From JAHRAW01 sp965203265 (GTDB taxonomy: Bacteria; Pseudomonadota; Gammaproteobacteria; Arenicellales; Poriferihabitantaceae): DNA of 64,000 nt. The position numbers and the translations under genes are program-made. Under the pieces are notes generated by a model. The model searched no databases. It was not told the origin of the DNA and saw nothing but the letters and a program-made list of their open reading frames with translations. Below are positions 28,452 through 34,367 of this stretch, one piece after another. The stretch lies in NCBI GenBank assembly GCA_965203265.1, contig CBDBBV010000002.1:1674001-1738000 (forward strand). The letters are read 5' to 3'. Each line of letters opens with the position of its first letter. Position 1 is the stretch's first letter.

Positions 28452-29012
28452 TCAAGCGTTATGGCTGCCCGCCATCTCGGGGCGAGCCAAGTTGTCTATT
28501 ATTTGCTGAGCGAATTTCATCTGGCTGAGCCAGTTGGCGCTCAGGCGCCGCCACCACGGGATTGCCGGATTTTGTACTTGATTGCCGTGCACGCGGCGGA
28601 CTTCCAAATCGCAGAGAAGATTCAGCAGATCCTTGACCGGCGGCTCGGCGAGTTCGATTTCCAAGCGGCGACGCACGACGGCTTCATATTCGGCGTCGTC
28701 CAAGGAGCGGCCATGGGAAAACTCCTTCTCCAAAATGATGAATTGCTGGGCGAGGGAGGTATGGTCATTGGCGCGGCGGGCGGTGCCGATCGCTATATCC
28801 AAAACCGCGAATAAACCGATGAAAGCCACGACCCAGGGCGACCACGGTTTATCCGCAAGCCACAGGGTAAGGACGGATGAAGCACCAATCACGGTGAGGG
28901 CGGAGGTGATTTGATTCCAGTGCTCGAAAAATGCCCGCTGGTGAGTGTGATAACGCACCGAGCGCTGGATGTCGAATAGCAAACCATAAGTTCGTTGATC
29001 AATATCTTTCAT
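28452..29012 (-). CDS. Two-TM membrane protein, SLATT-like
   Basis: 186 residues with two adjacent hydrophobic helices (ITSALTVIGASSVLTLWLA, then WVVAFIGLFAVLDIAIGTA) after about 30 polar N-terminal residues, followed by a charged, helical cytoplasmic tail (LEKEFSHGRS). This layout resembles the SLATT two-TM effector domains linked to defence and nucleotide-signalling loci; I infer the family from layout only. The RBS GGCAGGAG directly precedes the ATG. It begins 3 nt after the stop of the 51-residue Pro-rich ORF, so the two are translationally coupled. The methyltransferases follow on the same strand. It could equally be a phage membrane protein of unknown role. Confidence 0.6.
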   Translation of the reverse strand: MKDIDQRTYGLLFDIQRSVRYHTHQRAFFEHWNQITSALTVIGASSVLTLWLADKPWSPWVVAFIGLFAVLDIAIGTARRANDHTSLAQQFIILEKEFSHGRSLDDAEYEAVVRRRLEIELAEPPVKDLLNLLCDLEVRRVHGNQVQNPAIPWWRRLSANWLSQMKFAQQIIDNLARPEMAGSHNA

Positions 29013-29015
29013 CGT

Positions 29016-29171
29016 TCACTCCTGCCCTTTTCTCGGCTGCCGTGGCGCAGGTGGCTCTGGGCGCGGGTTGCGGACTTCGGATAGTTTACCACCATTTTGG
29101 GTGTTGGGACTTTTCCGGACGGGAACGGGCGAGTTGCTTGGCCGTTTCGGTGGTTCAGGTTGCTTTGGCAT
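29016..29171 (-). CDS. Small proline-rich protein, 51 aa
   Basis: A 51-residue ORF starting MPKQPEPPKRP, about one-quarter proline, basic, with no hydrophobic segment; probably disordered. It has a good RBS (AAGGG about 8 nt before the ATG), and its stop lies 3 nt before the start of the two-TM protein. The coupling suggests an accessory partner of that protein. No family recognised. Confidence 0.55.
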   Translation of the reverse strand: MPKQPEPPKRPSNSPVPVRKSPNTQNGGKLSEVRNPRPEPPAPRQPRKGQE

Positions 29172-29275
29172 TTCAGATCCCTTGATTGCTGGTGAATGTC
29201 GGTGTCGCAGGCTAACTCGAATGACGCACAGCGGGAGACACCATAGCATAATTTTCCACCATTTGTAGGATTTGA

Positions 29276-29322
29276 TACATTCGGACTTCGGGTAGTATGA
29301 AAGTAACGCAAGGAGGCGACAA
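29276..29322 (+). promoter_or_regulatory. Leader and RBS of the first array cassette
   Basis: Contains the TACATTC...GTAACGC...AAGGAGG layout shared with the other cassettes. AAGGAGG (29,310-29,316) sits 6 nt before GTG and fixes the start. A weak promoter (TTGATA 29,272-29,277, 15 nt, TAGTAT 29,293-29,298) lies just upstream; the spacing is short, so it is tentative. Unlike the later leaders it lacks the TGTACGATGCC motif and no R element precedes it. Confidence 0.5.
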
Positions 29323-29805
29323 GTGAACGAGTCGAAGACCATCGCGCGAAAACGGATTGCCGAAAATTTGGCCGGGGCGGGTTTTGCGCGGTTGTGGGCG
29401 AAGACGCCGACTCTCCAAACGTTGGCCGAGCGGCGGAAGTTCGCTCAGGAGCAACCGAGTTTGGACACGCCGGTGGCGGTGTTCGGATCGGATTTGCAGG
29501 AGCGAGGGGTGCCGTCTTGGTTGCGGTTATCCCGAGACGGAATCGGGCATGTCAAGGCGAGCGGGCGGGGGATTACGCCGCAGGAGTTGAGGTTGGTGCA
29601 GAAGGCGGTGGATGGAGATGCCGTTTATCGGCAATCCGAGCGGAAGTGGGCCGCGTTTATCAGCGATGCAGAGGGCAAACTATGGATGGTGGGCTGGAAG
29701 GTAAACGATAGCGGGATGGCTGCTTGGCTGGTGACTCTCCACAGGAGCAATCCGAAGCAGTTGCGGCAAATAAAACGGGAGGCCGGCTCGCCGCTGAATA
29801 GATAA
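29323..29805 (+). CDS. Array cassette protein 1 (C-terminal type A)
   Basis: 160 residues, GTG start 6 nt after AAGGAGG. First of four paralogues in one orientation. The N-terminal half is a charged helical segment (RKRIAENLAGAGFA) followed by the family signature WLRLSRDGIGH-KASGRGI and LRLVQKAVDG. The C-terminal half (type A) has YRQSERKW, LWMVGWKV and an LHRSNPKQLR end. The signature followed by short beta-like strands is reminiscent of compact BECR-fold phage nuclease domains; that is a guess from pattern, without an assigned catalytic residue. No signal peptide or membrane segment. Followed 5 bp later by R element 1. Confidence 0.75.
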   Translation: MNESKTIARKRIAENLAGAGFARLWAKTPTLQTLAERRKFAQEQPSLDTPVAVFGSDLQERGVPSWLRLSRDGIGHVKASGRGITPQELRLVQKAVDGDAVYRQSERKWAAFISDAEGKLWMVGWKVNDSGMAAWLVTLHRSNPKQLRQIKREAGSPLNR

Positions 29806-29810
29806 ATATG

Positions 29811-29924
29811 AGCGCCTGGGGGGACGGGAATCATCTCCCCCGCGGAACCTGTCCGGGTGTCCCGATAATTTGCCTCAGGCGCAGGATTGCAGGATACCCT
29901 CCCACAGGGGTAGCGTCAACCGGC
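29811..29924 (+). repeat. R element 1 (alpha type), interrupted by IS copy 1
   Basis: Structured repeat following cassette 1. GCGCCTG (29,812-29,818) can pair with CAGGCGC (29,876-29,882). CCTG (29,848-29,851) can pair with CAGG (29,890-29,893), interleaving with the first helix as a pseudoknot. A final hairpin is TACCC/GGGTA (29,895-29,899/29,908-29,912). The inner hairpin is a G-run/C-run with a long loop (alpha form). It ends in GTCAACCGGC, exactly where the IS is inserted. Confidence 0.7.
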
Positions 29925-30887
29925 TGTACGATGCCAATACATTCTGGACTCCGGATGGTTTTCCGCGAGGAACTGCACGGGGGAGCGGAATTGCAGTGAG
30001 GCGTGGGGGCGGCGGGTGTTGTATTTTTCTAGGTAATCCAACAGGCGCTGGTTGAAAGCAACGCGGTCGGTGAGTAGCAGGTCTTCCTCGTAATCCACGA
30101 AATCCTCCTGAATGGTGCGGTTGAAGCGTTCCACGATGGCGTTCATTTTAGGCGATCTCGGATAGGTGTATGCGTGCGTCCAGCCCCTTTCTTTCGCAAA
30201 CTGGTCGAACGCCCCGGCGAACTCCGAGCCGTTGTCGGTCAGGACGTTCTCAATGGGAAACGGAAACATCGCTTCGACCAATTCGGCGAATCGGGCGGCG
30301 TTTTTACTCGATGCGCTTTCGGGGCAGATGGCCACAGACAAGCGGGTGGCGTGGTCGATGGCAACGATCAGGTATCGCCGCACGCCATCTATGTGCCGCA
30401 CAATGGTGTCGAAGGCAACGCAACGGCCGGGGATGGTGGTGCGCCGGATGGCGCGGCTAAGTCGTTGTTTTATCTGGCGTGTGAATGCTTTGAGCCGGCC
30501 GTAGCGGGTGATATTCGCCGGAGCGATGCGCAGTCGATCCGGCTGGTCGGCGATGATGCGTCCGAGGGTGCGAGCGCTTGGGCATTTCATCCTGTTTTCC
30601 GCGCACCACTTAGCCAGATGCACGCGCAGGGCTTCTCCGGCGATATTGGGAAACTCGCGGCGCAACTTTCGCATTTGCTCAATCAGGGCGCGCGGATAAT
30701 TGCGCCGCCGCACGCGAAGCGGCTTGGTAGTGCGATTGGTGAGCGCCGCCACGCCGCCCTGCTGATACGCCTTGCGCCACGCATACAGCGTGCTGCGACT
30801 GACCTGAAAGGCCGTCATAGTTGCGTGAATGTCGTGTTCGCGCCATACTTCGAGGGCGCGGAGTTTGACTTCGGTCGACTGGCTCAT
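29916..30887 (-). CDS. IS481-like DDE transposase, copy 1
   Basis: 323 residues. An N-terminal helix-turn-helix (VSRSTLYAWRKAYQQGG) is followed by an rve-type catalytic core with the three acidic residues visible: AFDTI, LTDNGSEF and VERFNRTIQ. I chose the ATG at 30,887 because GAAGGAGG lies just upstream; the frame stays open further upstream to 30,989. The frame does not end inside the element: the last codons and the TGA come from the target (GGTTGA, reverse of TCAACC in the R element), so the last two residues are host-derived (Ala-Gly here, Thr-Gly in copy 2). Intact, hence probably active. Confidence 0.9.
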   Translation of the reverse strand: MSQSTEVKLRALEVWREHDIHATMTAFQVSRSTLYAWRKAYQQGGVAALTNRTTKPLRVRRRNYPRALIEQMRKLRREFPNIAGEALRVHLAKWCAENRMKCPSARTLGRIIADQPDRLRIAPANITRYGRLKAFTRQIKQRLSRAIRRTTIPGRCVAFDTIVRHIDGVRRYLIVAIDHATRLSVAICPESASSKNAARFAELVEAMFPFPIENVLTDNGSEFAGAFDQFAKERGWTHAYTYPRSPKMNAIVERFNRTIQEDFVDYEEDLLLTDRVAFNQRLLDYLEKYNTRRPHASLQFRSPVQFLAENHPESRMYWHRTAG

Positions 30888-31017
30888 GTGTGCCTCCTTC
30901 ATTCCCAAAGAAGCAACATGATACATCCCGCGCACGCGGAAGCCGACACGCTGAATCAGCATGTCGGCTTCCCTTTTTCCGACAGCCAAAAGTCCAGAAT
31001 GTTTCTGGCATTATGCA
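29925..31017 (-). mobile_element. IS481-like insertion sequence, copy 1
   Basis: 1,093 bp, bounded by TGTACGATGCC on the left and an imperfect inverse on the right (reverse complement TGCATAATGCC, then ACATTCTGGACT on both ends). Flanked by the 5-bp direct repeat CCGGC (29,920-29,924 and 31,018-31,022). Ends are TG...CA. Carries one DDE transposase on the minus strand and a strong hairpin near the right end. Essentially identical to copy 2. IS481-family assignment is from the transposase type and TGT ends. Confidence 0.85.
30938..30978 (+). terminator. Rho-independent terminator-like hairpin in IS copy 1
   Basis: GGAAGCCGACA (30,938-30,948) pairs perfectly with TGTCGGCTTCC (30,962-30,972); an inner GCTG/CAGC extends the stem to a 3-nt loop; C and TTTTT follow. 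On the plus strand this is a terminator. On the minus strand it is a hairpin just upstream of the transposase RBS and could limit read-in expression. Confidence 0.75.
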
Positions 31018-31022
31018 CCGGC

Positions 31023-31084
31023 TGTACGATGCCGGCACATTCACAGAATCCAACTGGTTTGAGGGTAACGCAAGGAGGCGACAA
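31023..31084 (+). promoter_or_regulatory. Cassette 2 leader
   Basis: Starts TGTACGATGCC directly after the right target duplication of IS copy 1 and ends with AAGGAGG and GTG. The first 11 bp equal the IS left terminus. The inverted repeat TGTAC/GTACA seen in other leaders is degenerate here (GCACA). Confidence 0.6.
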
Positions 31085-31573
31085 GTGAACGAGTCGAAGA
31101 ATATCACGCGAAAACGGATTGCCGAAAATTTGGCCGGGGCGGGGTTTGCGTTGTTGTGGCGGAATACGCCGACTCTGGAGACGATTGCCGAGCGGCGGAA
31201 GTTCGCGCGGAAGGGACCGAGTTTGGATACGCCGGTGGCGGTGGTCGGGTCGAAGTTGCAGGAGCGCGGGGTGCCGTCTTGGTTGCGGTTATCCCGAGAC
31301 GGAATCGGGCATATCAAGGCGAGCGGGCGGGGGATTGCGCCGCAGGATTTGAGGCTGGTGCAGAAGGCGGTGGATGGGGATACCGTTTATCGGCAATCCG
31401 AGCGGGAGTGGGCTACGTTTGTCAGCGATGCAGAGGGCAAACTATGGATGGTGGGCTGGAAAGTAACACGGAGCGGGAAGGCTGCTTGGCTCAGCACAAT
31501 CCACAGGAGCACCCCGAAGCAGTTGCGGCTGGTAGAAAAACGAAGCAAACAAATCAAGGGGGGGCAAGAATGA
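31085..31573 (+). CDS. Array cassette protein 2 (C-terminal type A)
   Basis: 162 residues, GTG start with the same RBS as cassette 1. The N-terminal half is nearly identical to cassette 3 at DNA level (RKRIAENLAGAGFALLW, WLRLSRDGIGHIKASG). The C-terminal half matches cassette 1 (YRQSEREW, LWMVGWKV, STPKQLR). Its TGA lies within the first bases of R element 2. Proteins 1 and 2 end in a similar but not identical basic tail. Role unknown; a cytoplasmic protein, with a nuclease-like fold only a possibility. Confidence 0.75.
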   Translation: MNESKNITRKRIAENLAGAGFALLWRNTPTLETIAERRKFARKGPSLDTPVAVVGSKLQERGVPSWLRLSRDGIGHIKASGRGIAPQDLRLVQKAVDGDTVYRQSEREWATFVSDAEGKLWMVGWKVTRSGKAAWLSTIHRSTPKQLRLVEKRSKQIKGGQE

Positions 31574-31686
31574 GCGCCTGGGGGGACGGGAATCATCTCC
31601 CCCGCGGATCCTGTCCGGGTATCCCGATAATTTGCCTCAGGCGCAGGATTGCAGGGTAACCCCCTATAGGGGCAGTGTCAACCGGT
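31573..31686 (+). repeat. R element 2 (alpha type), uninterrupted
   Basis: GCGCCTG (31,574-31,580) and CAGGCGC (31,638-31,644) form helix 1; CCTG near 31,610 and CAGG (31,652-31,655) form the interleaved helix. The terminal hairpin CCCC-TATA-GGGG (31,661-31,672) replaces TACCC/GGGTA of copy 1. Ends GTCAACCGGT immediately before the cassette 3 leader; this is the empty-site version of the position occupied by the IS copies. Confidence 0.7.
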
Positions 31687-31747
31687 TGTACGATGCCGTA
31701 CATTCACAGAATCCAACTGGTTTGAGGGTAACGCAAGGAGGCGACAA
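31687..31747 (+). promoter_or_regulatory. Cassette 3 leader with TGTAC/GTACA inverted repeat
   Basis: TGTAC (31,687-31,691), 6 nt, GTACA (31,698-31,702), then TTC and a 40-nt stretch to AAGGAGG and GTG. The first 18 or so bases resemble the IS left end. Could be an operator, an RNA hairpin or a transposase-recognition site. Confidence 0.5.
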
Positions 31748-32227
31748 GTGAACGAGTCGAAGAATATCACGCGAAAACGGATTGCCGAAAATTTGGCCGG
31801 GGCGGGGTTTGCGTTGTTGTGGCGGAATACGCCGACTCTGGAGACGATTGCCGAGCGGCGGAAGTTTGCGCGGAAGGGACCGAGTTTGGATACGCCGGTG
31901 GCGGTGGTCGGGTCGGATTTGCAGGAGCGCGGGGTGCCGTCTTGGTTGCGGTTATCCCGAGACGGAATCGGGCATATCAAGGCGAGTGGGCGGGGGATTG
32001 CAGCGGAGCAAATGCGGCTGGTGCAGAAGGCGGTGGATGGGGAGAATACCTATTTTCAGCATGACAAGGTCGGCGGTCGATGGGTCAGCTACATCGAATC
32101 TGATGACGGGCAGTGGTGGGCGGTAGCGTGGAAGGTTACTGCAGATGGATCGCGGGCGTATCTGATGACAATGATTCCGGTCGATGCGCGAAGAGTGGCC
32201 CGAAGCAGGGCGAAGTACGGACGATAA
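31748..32227 (+). CDS. Array cassette protein 3 (C-terminal type B)
   Basis: 159 residues, GTG start after AAGGAGG. The first 80 or so residues are almost identical to protein 2, but from about residue 85 the sequence changes to type B (GRWVSYIESDDGQWWAVAWK, LMTMIPVDARRVARSRAKYG), shared with protein 4. The sharp change between a nearly identical front half and an unrelated-looking back half points to recombination between cassettes. No signal peptide or membrane segment. Confidence 0.75.
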   Translation: MNESKNITRKRIAENLAGAGFALLWRNTPTLETIAERRKFARKGPSLDTPVAVVGSDLQERGVPSWLRLSRDGIGHIKASGRGIAAEQMRLVQKAVDGENTYFQHDKVGGRWVSYIESDDGQWWAVAWKVTADGSRAYLMTMIPVDARRVARSRAKYGR

Positions 32228-32260
32228 GGCCGATTTGAGGGGTTGAAAGAGAGAGGAAGT

Positions 32261-32367
32261 GAGCACTTGCGGGGCCGGTACCCCCCGGTGGATCCTGTCC
32301 AGTCAACCGAAAATGTCTCAAGCGCTCGGTTGCAGGATACCCCCCCGCATGGGCGGTGTCAATCGGT
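32261..32367 (+). repeat. R element 3 (beta type)
   Basis: AGCACTTG (32,262-32,269) opposite CAAGCGCT (32,319-32,326) with one mismatch; CCTG (32,294-32,297) with CAGG (32,333-32,336), extended inside by AACCG (32,305-32,309) with CGGTT (32,327-32,331); last hairpin CCGC/GCGG. The inner hairpin is GGGG-CCGGTA-CCCC (beta form), unlike R1 and R2. Confidence 0.68.
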
Positions 32368-32427
32368 TGTACGATTCCGGTACATTACGGCCCCGGATGG
32401 TTTGAAAGTGGCGCAAGGAGGCGACAA
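32368..32427 (+). promoter_or_regulatory. Cassette 4 leader, resembles the IS left end
   Basis: TGTAC (32,368-32,372) and GTACA (32,380-32,384) with a 7-nt spacer, then a segment ending CCGGATGGTTT. The IS left end has TGTACGATGCC, ATACATT and the same CCGGATGGTTT at matching distances, so about 37 bp are homologous. Ends in AAGGAGG plus GTG. Confidence 0.55.
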
Positions 32428-32916
32428 GTGATCGAGTCGGTAGAATTCAAGTCGGAGACGATCGCGCGAAAGCGGATTGCCGAGGATTTGGCTGGGGCGA
32501 GGTTTGCGCGGTTGTGGGATAGGACGCCGACGCTGAGTACGGTAGCCGAGCGCAAGGCGTATCAGCATAAACCGGAAGGCCGCTTGGAGACGGTGGTGGC
32601 GGCGTTCCCGAAGGCGTTGCAGGAGCGCGGGGCGCCGCAGTGGATGCGGTTATCCCGAGACGGAATTGGGCATATCAAGGCGAGCGGACGGGGGATTACG
32701 CCGGAGCGGTTGCGGCTGGTGCAGAAGGCGGTGGATGGGGAGGATAGTTGGCCGCAAGGCGGCAATCGGTGGATCGGTTATGCGCAGGATGAACAGGGGA
32801 AATGGTGGGCAGCGGCTTGGAAGGTTACGGATGGCGGATTGAAGGCATATCTGACCACAATGATTCCAGTGGGGCCGCGCAAAGTCGCGCGAGCCAAGGA
32901 GAAGTATAGGAAATAG
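32428..32916 (+). CDS. Array cassette protein 4 (C-terminal type B)
   Basis: 162 residues, GTG start 6 nt after the RBS. Most divergent member: the N-terminal half differs (ESVEFKSETIARKRIAEDLA, then RTPTLSTVAERKAY) but keeps WMRLSRDGIGHIKASGRGI and LRLVQKAVDG. The C-terminal half is type B (RWIGYAQDEQGKWWAAAWK, LTTMIPVGPRKVARAKEKY). The conserved core against variable flanks suggests a structural or catalytic core around Arg, Asp and His of the signature. Followed by R element 4. Confidence 0.75.
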   Translation: MIESVEFKSETIARKRIAEDLAGARFARLWDRTPTLSTVAERKAYQHKPEGRLETVVAAFPKALQERGAPQWMRLSRDGIGHIKASGRGITPERLRLVQKAVDGEDSWPQGGNRWIGYAQDEQGKWWAAAWKVTDGGLKAYLTTMIPVGPRKVARAKEKYRK

Positions 32917-32930
32917 CGAGGCAAGAGTAG

Positions 32931-33039
32931 TGTGCGCCTGCGGGGCCGGCTACCCCCCGGAGGAACCTGTCCTGATTACCGATTCTGACTCAGGCGCACG
33001 AATACAGGATAGCCCCCCGCAGATGCGGTGTCAACCAGT
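32931..33039 (+). repeat. R element 4 (beta type), interrupted by IS copy 2
   Basis: Best-paired copy: GTGCGCCTG (32,932-32,940) with CAGGCGCAC (32,991-32,999), all nine bases. CCTGT (32,966-32,970) with ACAGG (33,004-33,008), with ATTC (32,982-32,985) and GAAT (33,000-33,003) inside. Last hairpin CCGC-AGAT-GCGG (33,017-33,028). Ends GTCAACCAGT at the IS junction. Confidence 0.72.
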
Positions 33040-34002
33040 TGTACGATGCCAATACATTCTGGACTCCGGATGGTTTTCCGCGAGGAACTGCACGGGGGAG
33101 CGGAATTGCAGTGAGGCGTGGGGGCGGCGGGTGTTGTATTTTTCTAGGTAATCCAACAGGCGCTGGTTGAAAGCAACGCGGTCGGTGAGTAGCAGGTCTT
33201 CCTCGTAATCCACGAAATCCTCCTGAATGGTGCGGTTGAAGCGTTCCACGATGGCGTTCATTTTAGGCGATCTCGGATAGGTGTATGCGTGCGTCCAGCC
33301 CCTTTCTTTCGCAAACTGGTCGAACGCCCCGGCGAACTCCGAGCCGTTGTCGGTCAGGACGTTCTCAATGGGAAACGGAAACATCGCTTCGACCAATTCG
33401 GCGAATCGGGCGGCGTTTTTACTCGATGCGCTTTCGGGGCAGATGGCCACAGACAAGCGGGTGGCGTGGTCGATGGCAACGATCAGGTATCGCCGCACGC
33501 CATCTATGTGCCGCACAATGGTGTCGAAGGCAACGCAACGGCCGGGGATGGTGGTGCGCCGGATGGCGCGGCTAAGTCGTTGTTTTATCTGGCGTGTGAA
33601 TGCTTTGAGCCGGCCGTAGCGGGTGATATTCGCCGGAGCGATGCGCAGTCGATCCGGCTGGTCGGCGATGATGCGTCCGAGGGTGCGAGCGCTTGGGCAT
33701 TTCATCCTGTTTTCCGCGCACCACTTAGCCAGATGCACGCGCAGGGCTTCTCCGGCGATATTGGGAAACTCGCGGCGCAACTTTCGCATTTGCTCAATCA
33801 GGGCGCGCGGATAATTGCGCCGCCGCACGCGAAGCGGCTTGGTAGTGCGATTGGTGAGCGCCGCCACGCCGCCCTGCTGATACGCCTTGCGCCACGCATA
33901 CAGCGTGCTGCGACTGACCTGAAAGGCCGTCATAGTTGCGTGAATGTCGTGTTCGCGCCATACTTCGAGGGCGCGGAGTTTGACTTCGGTCGACTGGCTC
34001 AT
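33031..34002 (-). CDS. IS481-like DDE transposase, copy 2
   Basis: 323 residues, identical to copy 1 except the second-to-last residue (Thr for Ala), which is encoded outside the IS in the target. Same HTH and DDE core, same RBS-supported ATG (34,002) and same target-supplied TGA. Intact. Confidence 0.9.
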   Translation of the reverse strand: MSQSTEVKLRALEVWREHDIHATMTAFQVSRSTLYAWRKAYQQGGVAALTNRTTKPLRVRRRNYPRALIEQMRKLRREFPNIAGEALRVHLAKWCAENRMKCPSARTLGRIIADQPDRLRIAPANITRYGRLKAFTRQIKQRLSRAIRRTTIPGRCVAFDTIVRHIDGVRRYLIVAIDHATRLSVAICPESASSKNAARFAELVEAMFPFPIENVLTDNGSEFAGAFDQFAKERGWTHAYTYPRSPKMNAIVERFNRTIQEDFVDYEEDLLLTDRVAFNQRLLDYLEKYNTRRPHASLQFRSPVQFLAENHPESRMYWHRTTG

Positions 34003-34132
34003 GTGTGCCTCCTTCATTCCCAAAGAAGCAACATGATACATCCCGCGCACGCGGAAGCCGACACGCTGAATCAGCATGTCGGCTTCCCTTTTTCCGACAG
34101 CCAAAAGTCCAGAATGTTTCTGGCATTATGCA
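33040..34132 (-). mobile_element. IS481-like insertion sequence, copy 2
   Basis: 1,093 bp, same ends and content as copy 1 at an offset of 3,115 bp. Flanked by a different 5-bp duplication, CCAGT (33,035-33,039 and 34,133-34,137), so it is an independent insertion. It lies at the homologous position of R element 4. The right flank does not continue with TGTACGATGCC as it does for copy 1. Confidence 0.85.
34053..34093 (+). terminator. Rho-independent terminator-like hairpin in IS copy 2
   Basis: Second copy of the 11-bp GGAAGCCGACA/TGTCGGCTTCC stem followed by TTTTT, at the same position within the element as in copy 1. Confidence 0.75.
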
Positions 34133-34210
34133 CCAGTTTTTCCGGTGCATTTTCGGCGGGCGCAAGACTACCAGATACGCGCCGCGGCAAAAAAGTATAG
34201 AGGGGAGAGT

Positions 34211-34319
34211 GAGTAGCGCTTGCGGGGCCGGTACCCCCCGGTGGAACCTGTCCAGTCTACCGAATCTGACTCAAGCGCCAATTTCAGGATACCCCCCCGT
34301 AGGGGCGGTGTCAATCGGC
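34211..34319 (+). repeat. R element 5 (beta type), without a cassette gene
   Basis: GCGCTTG (34,216-34,222) pairs with CAAGCGC (34,272-34,278), a compensated C-G to T-A change relative to copies 1, 2 and 4. CCTG (34,247-34,250) with CAGG (34,285-34,288); CCCC-GTA-GGGG (34,295-34,305). It is followed by TGTAC/GTACA (34,320-34,335). No cassette ORF lies before it: the 73 bp after IS copy 2 have no match to the gene family. Probably the remnant of a lost fifth cassette, close to the 3' end of pgsA. Confidence 0.68.
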
Positions 34320-34367
34320 TGTACCATGCCGTACATCCCGCGCAGGTTGCGCTTTTTCCGCCTCCCT

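Noticed and set aside
29811..34319. R elements as integron attC sites
   Set aside because: Gene-plus-3'-element layout is similar, but I found no paired RYYYAAC/GTTRRRY core sites and no tyrosine integrase in the window.
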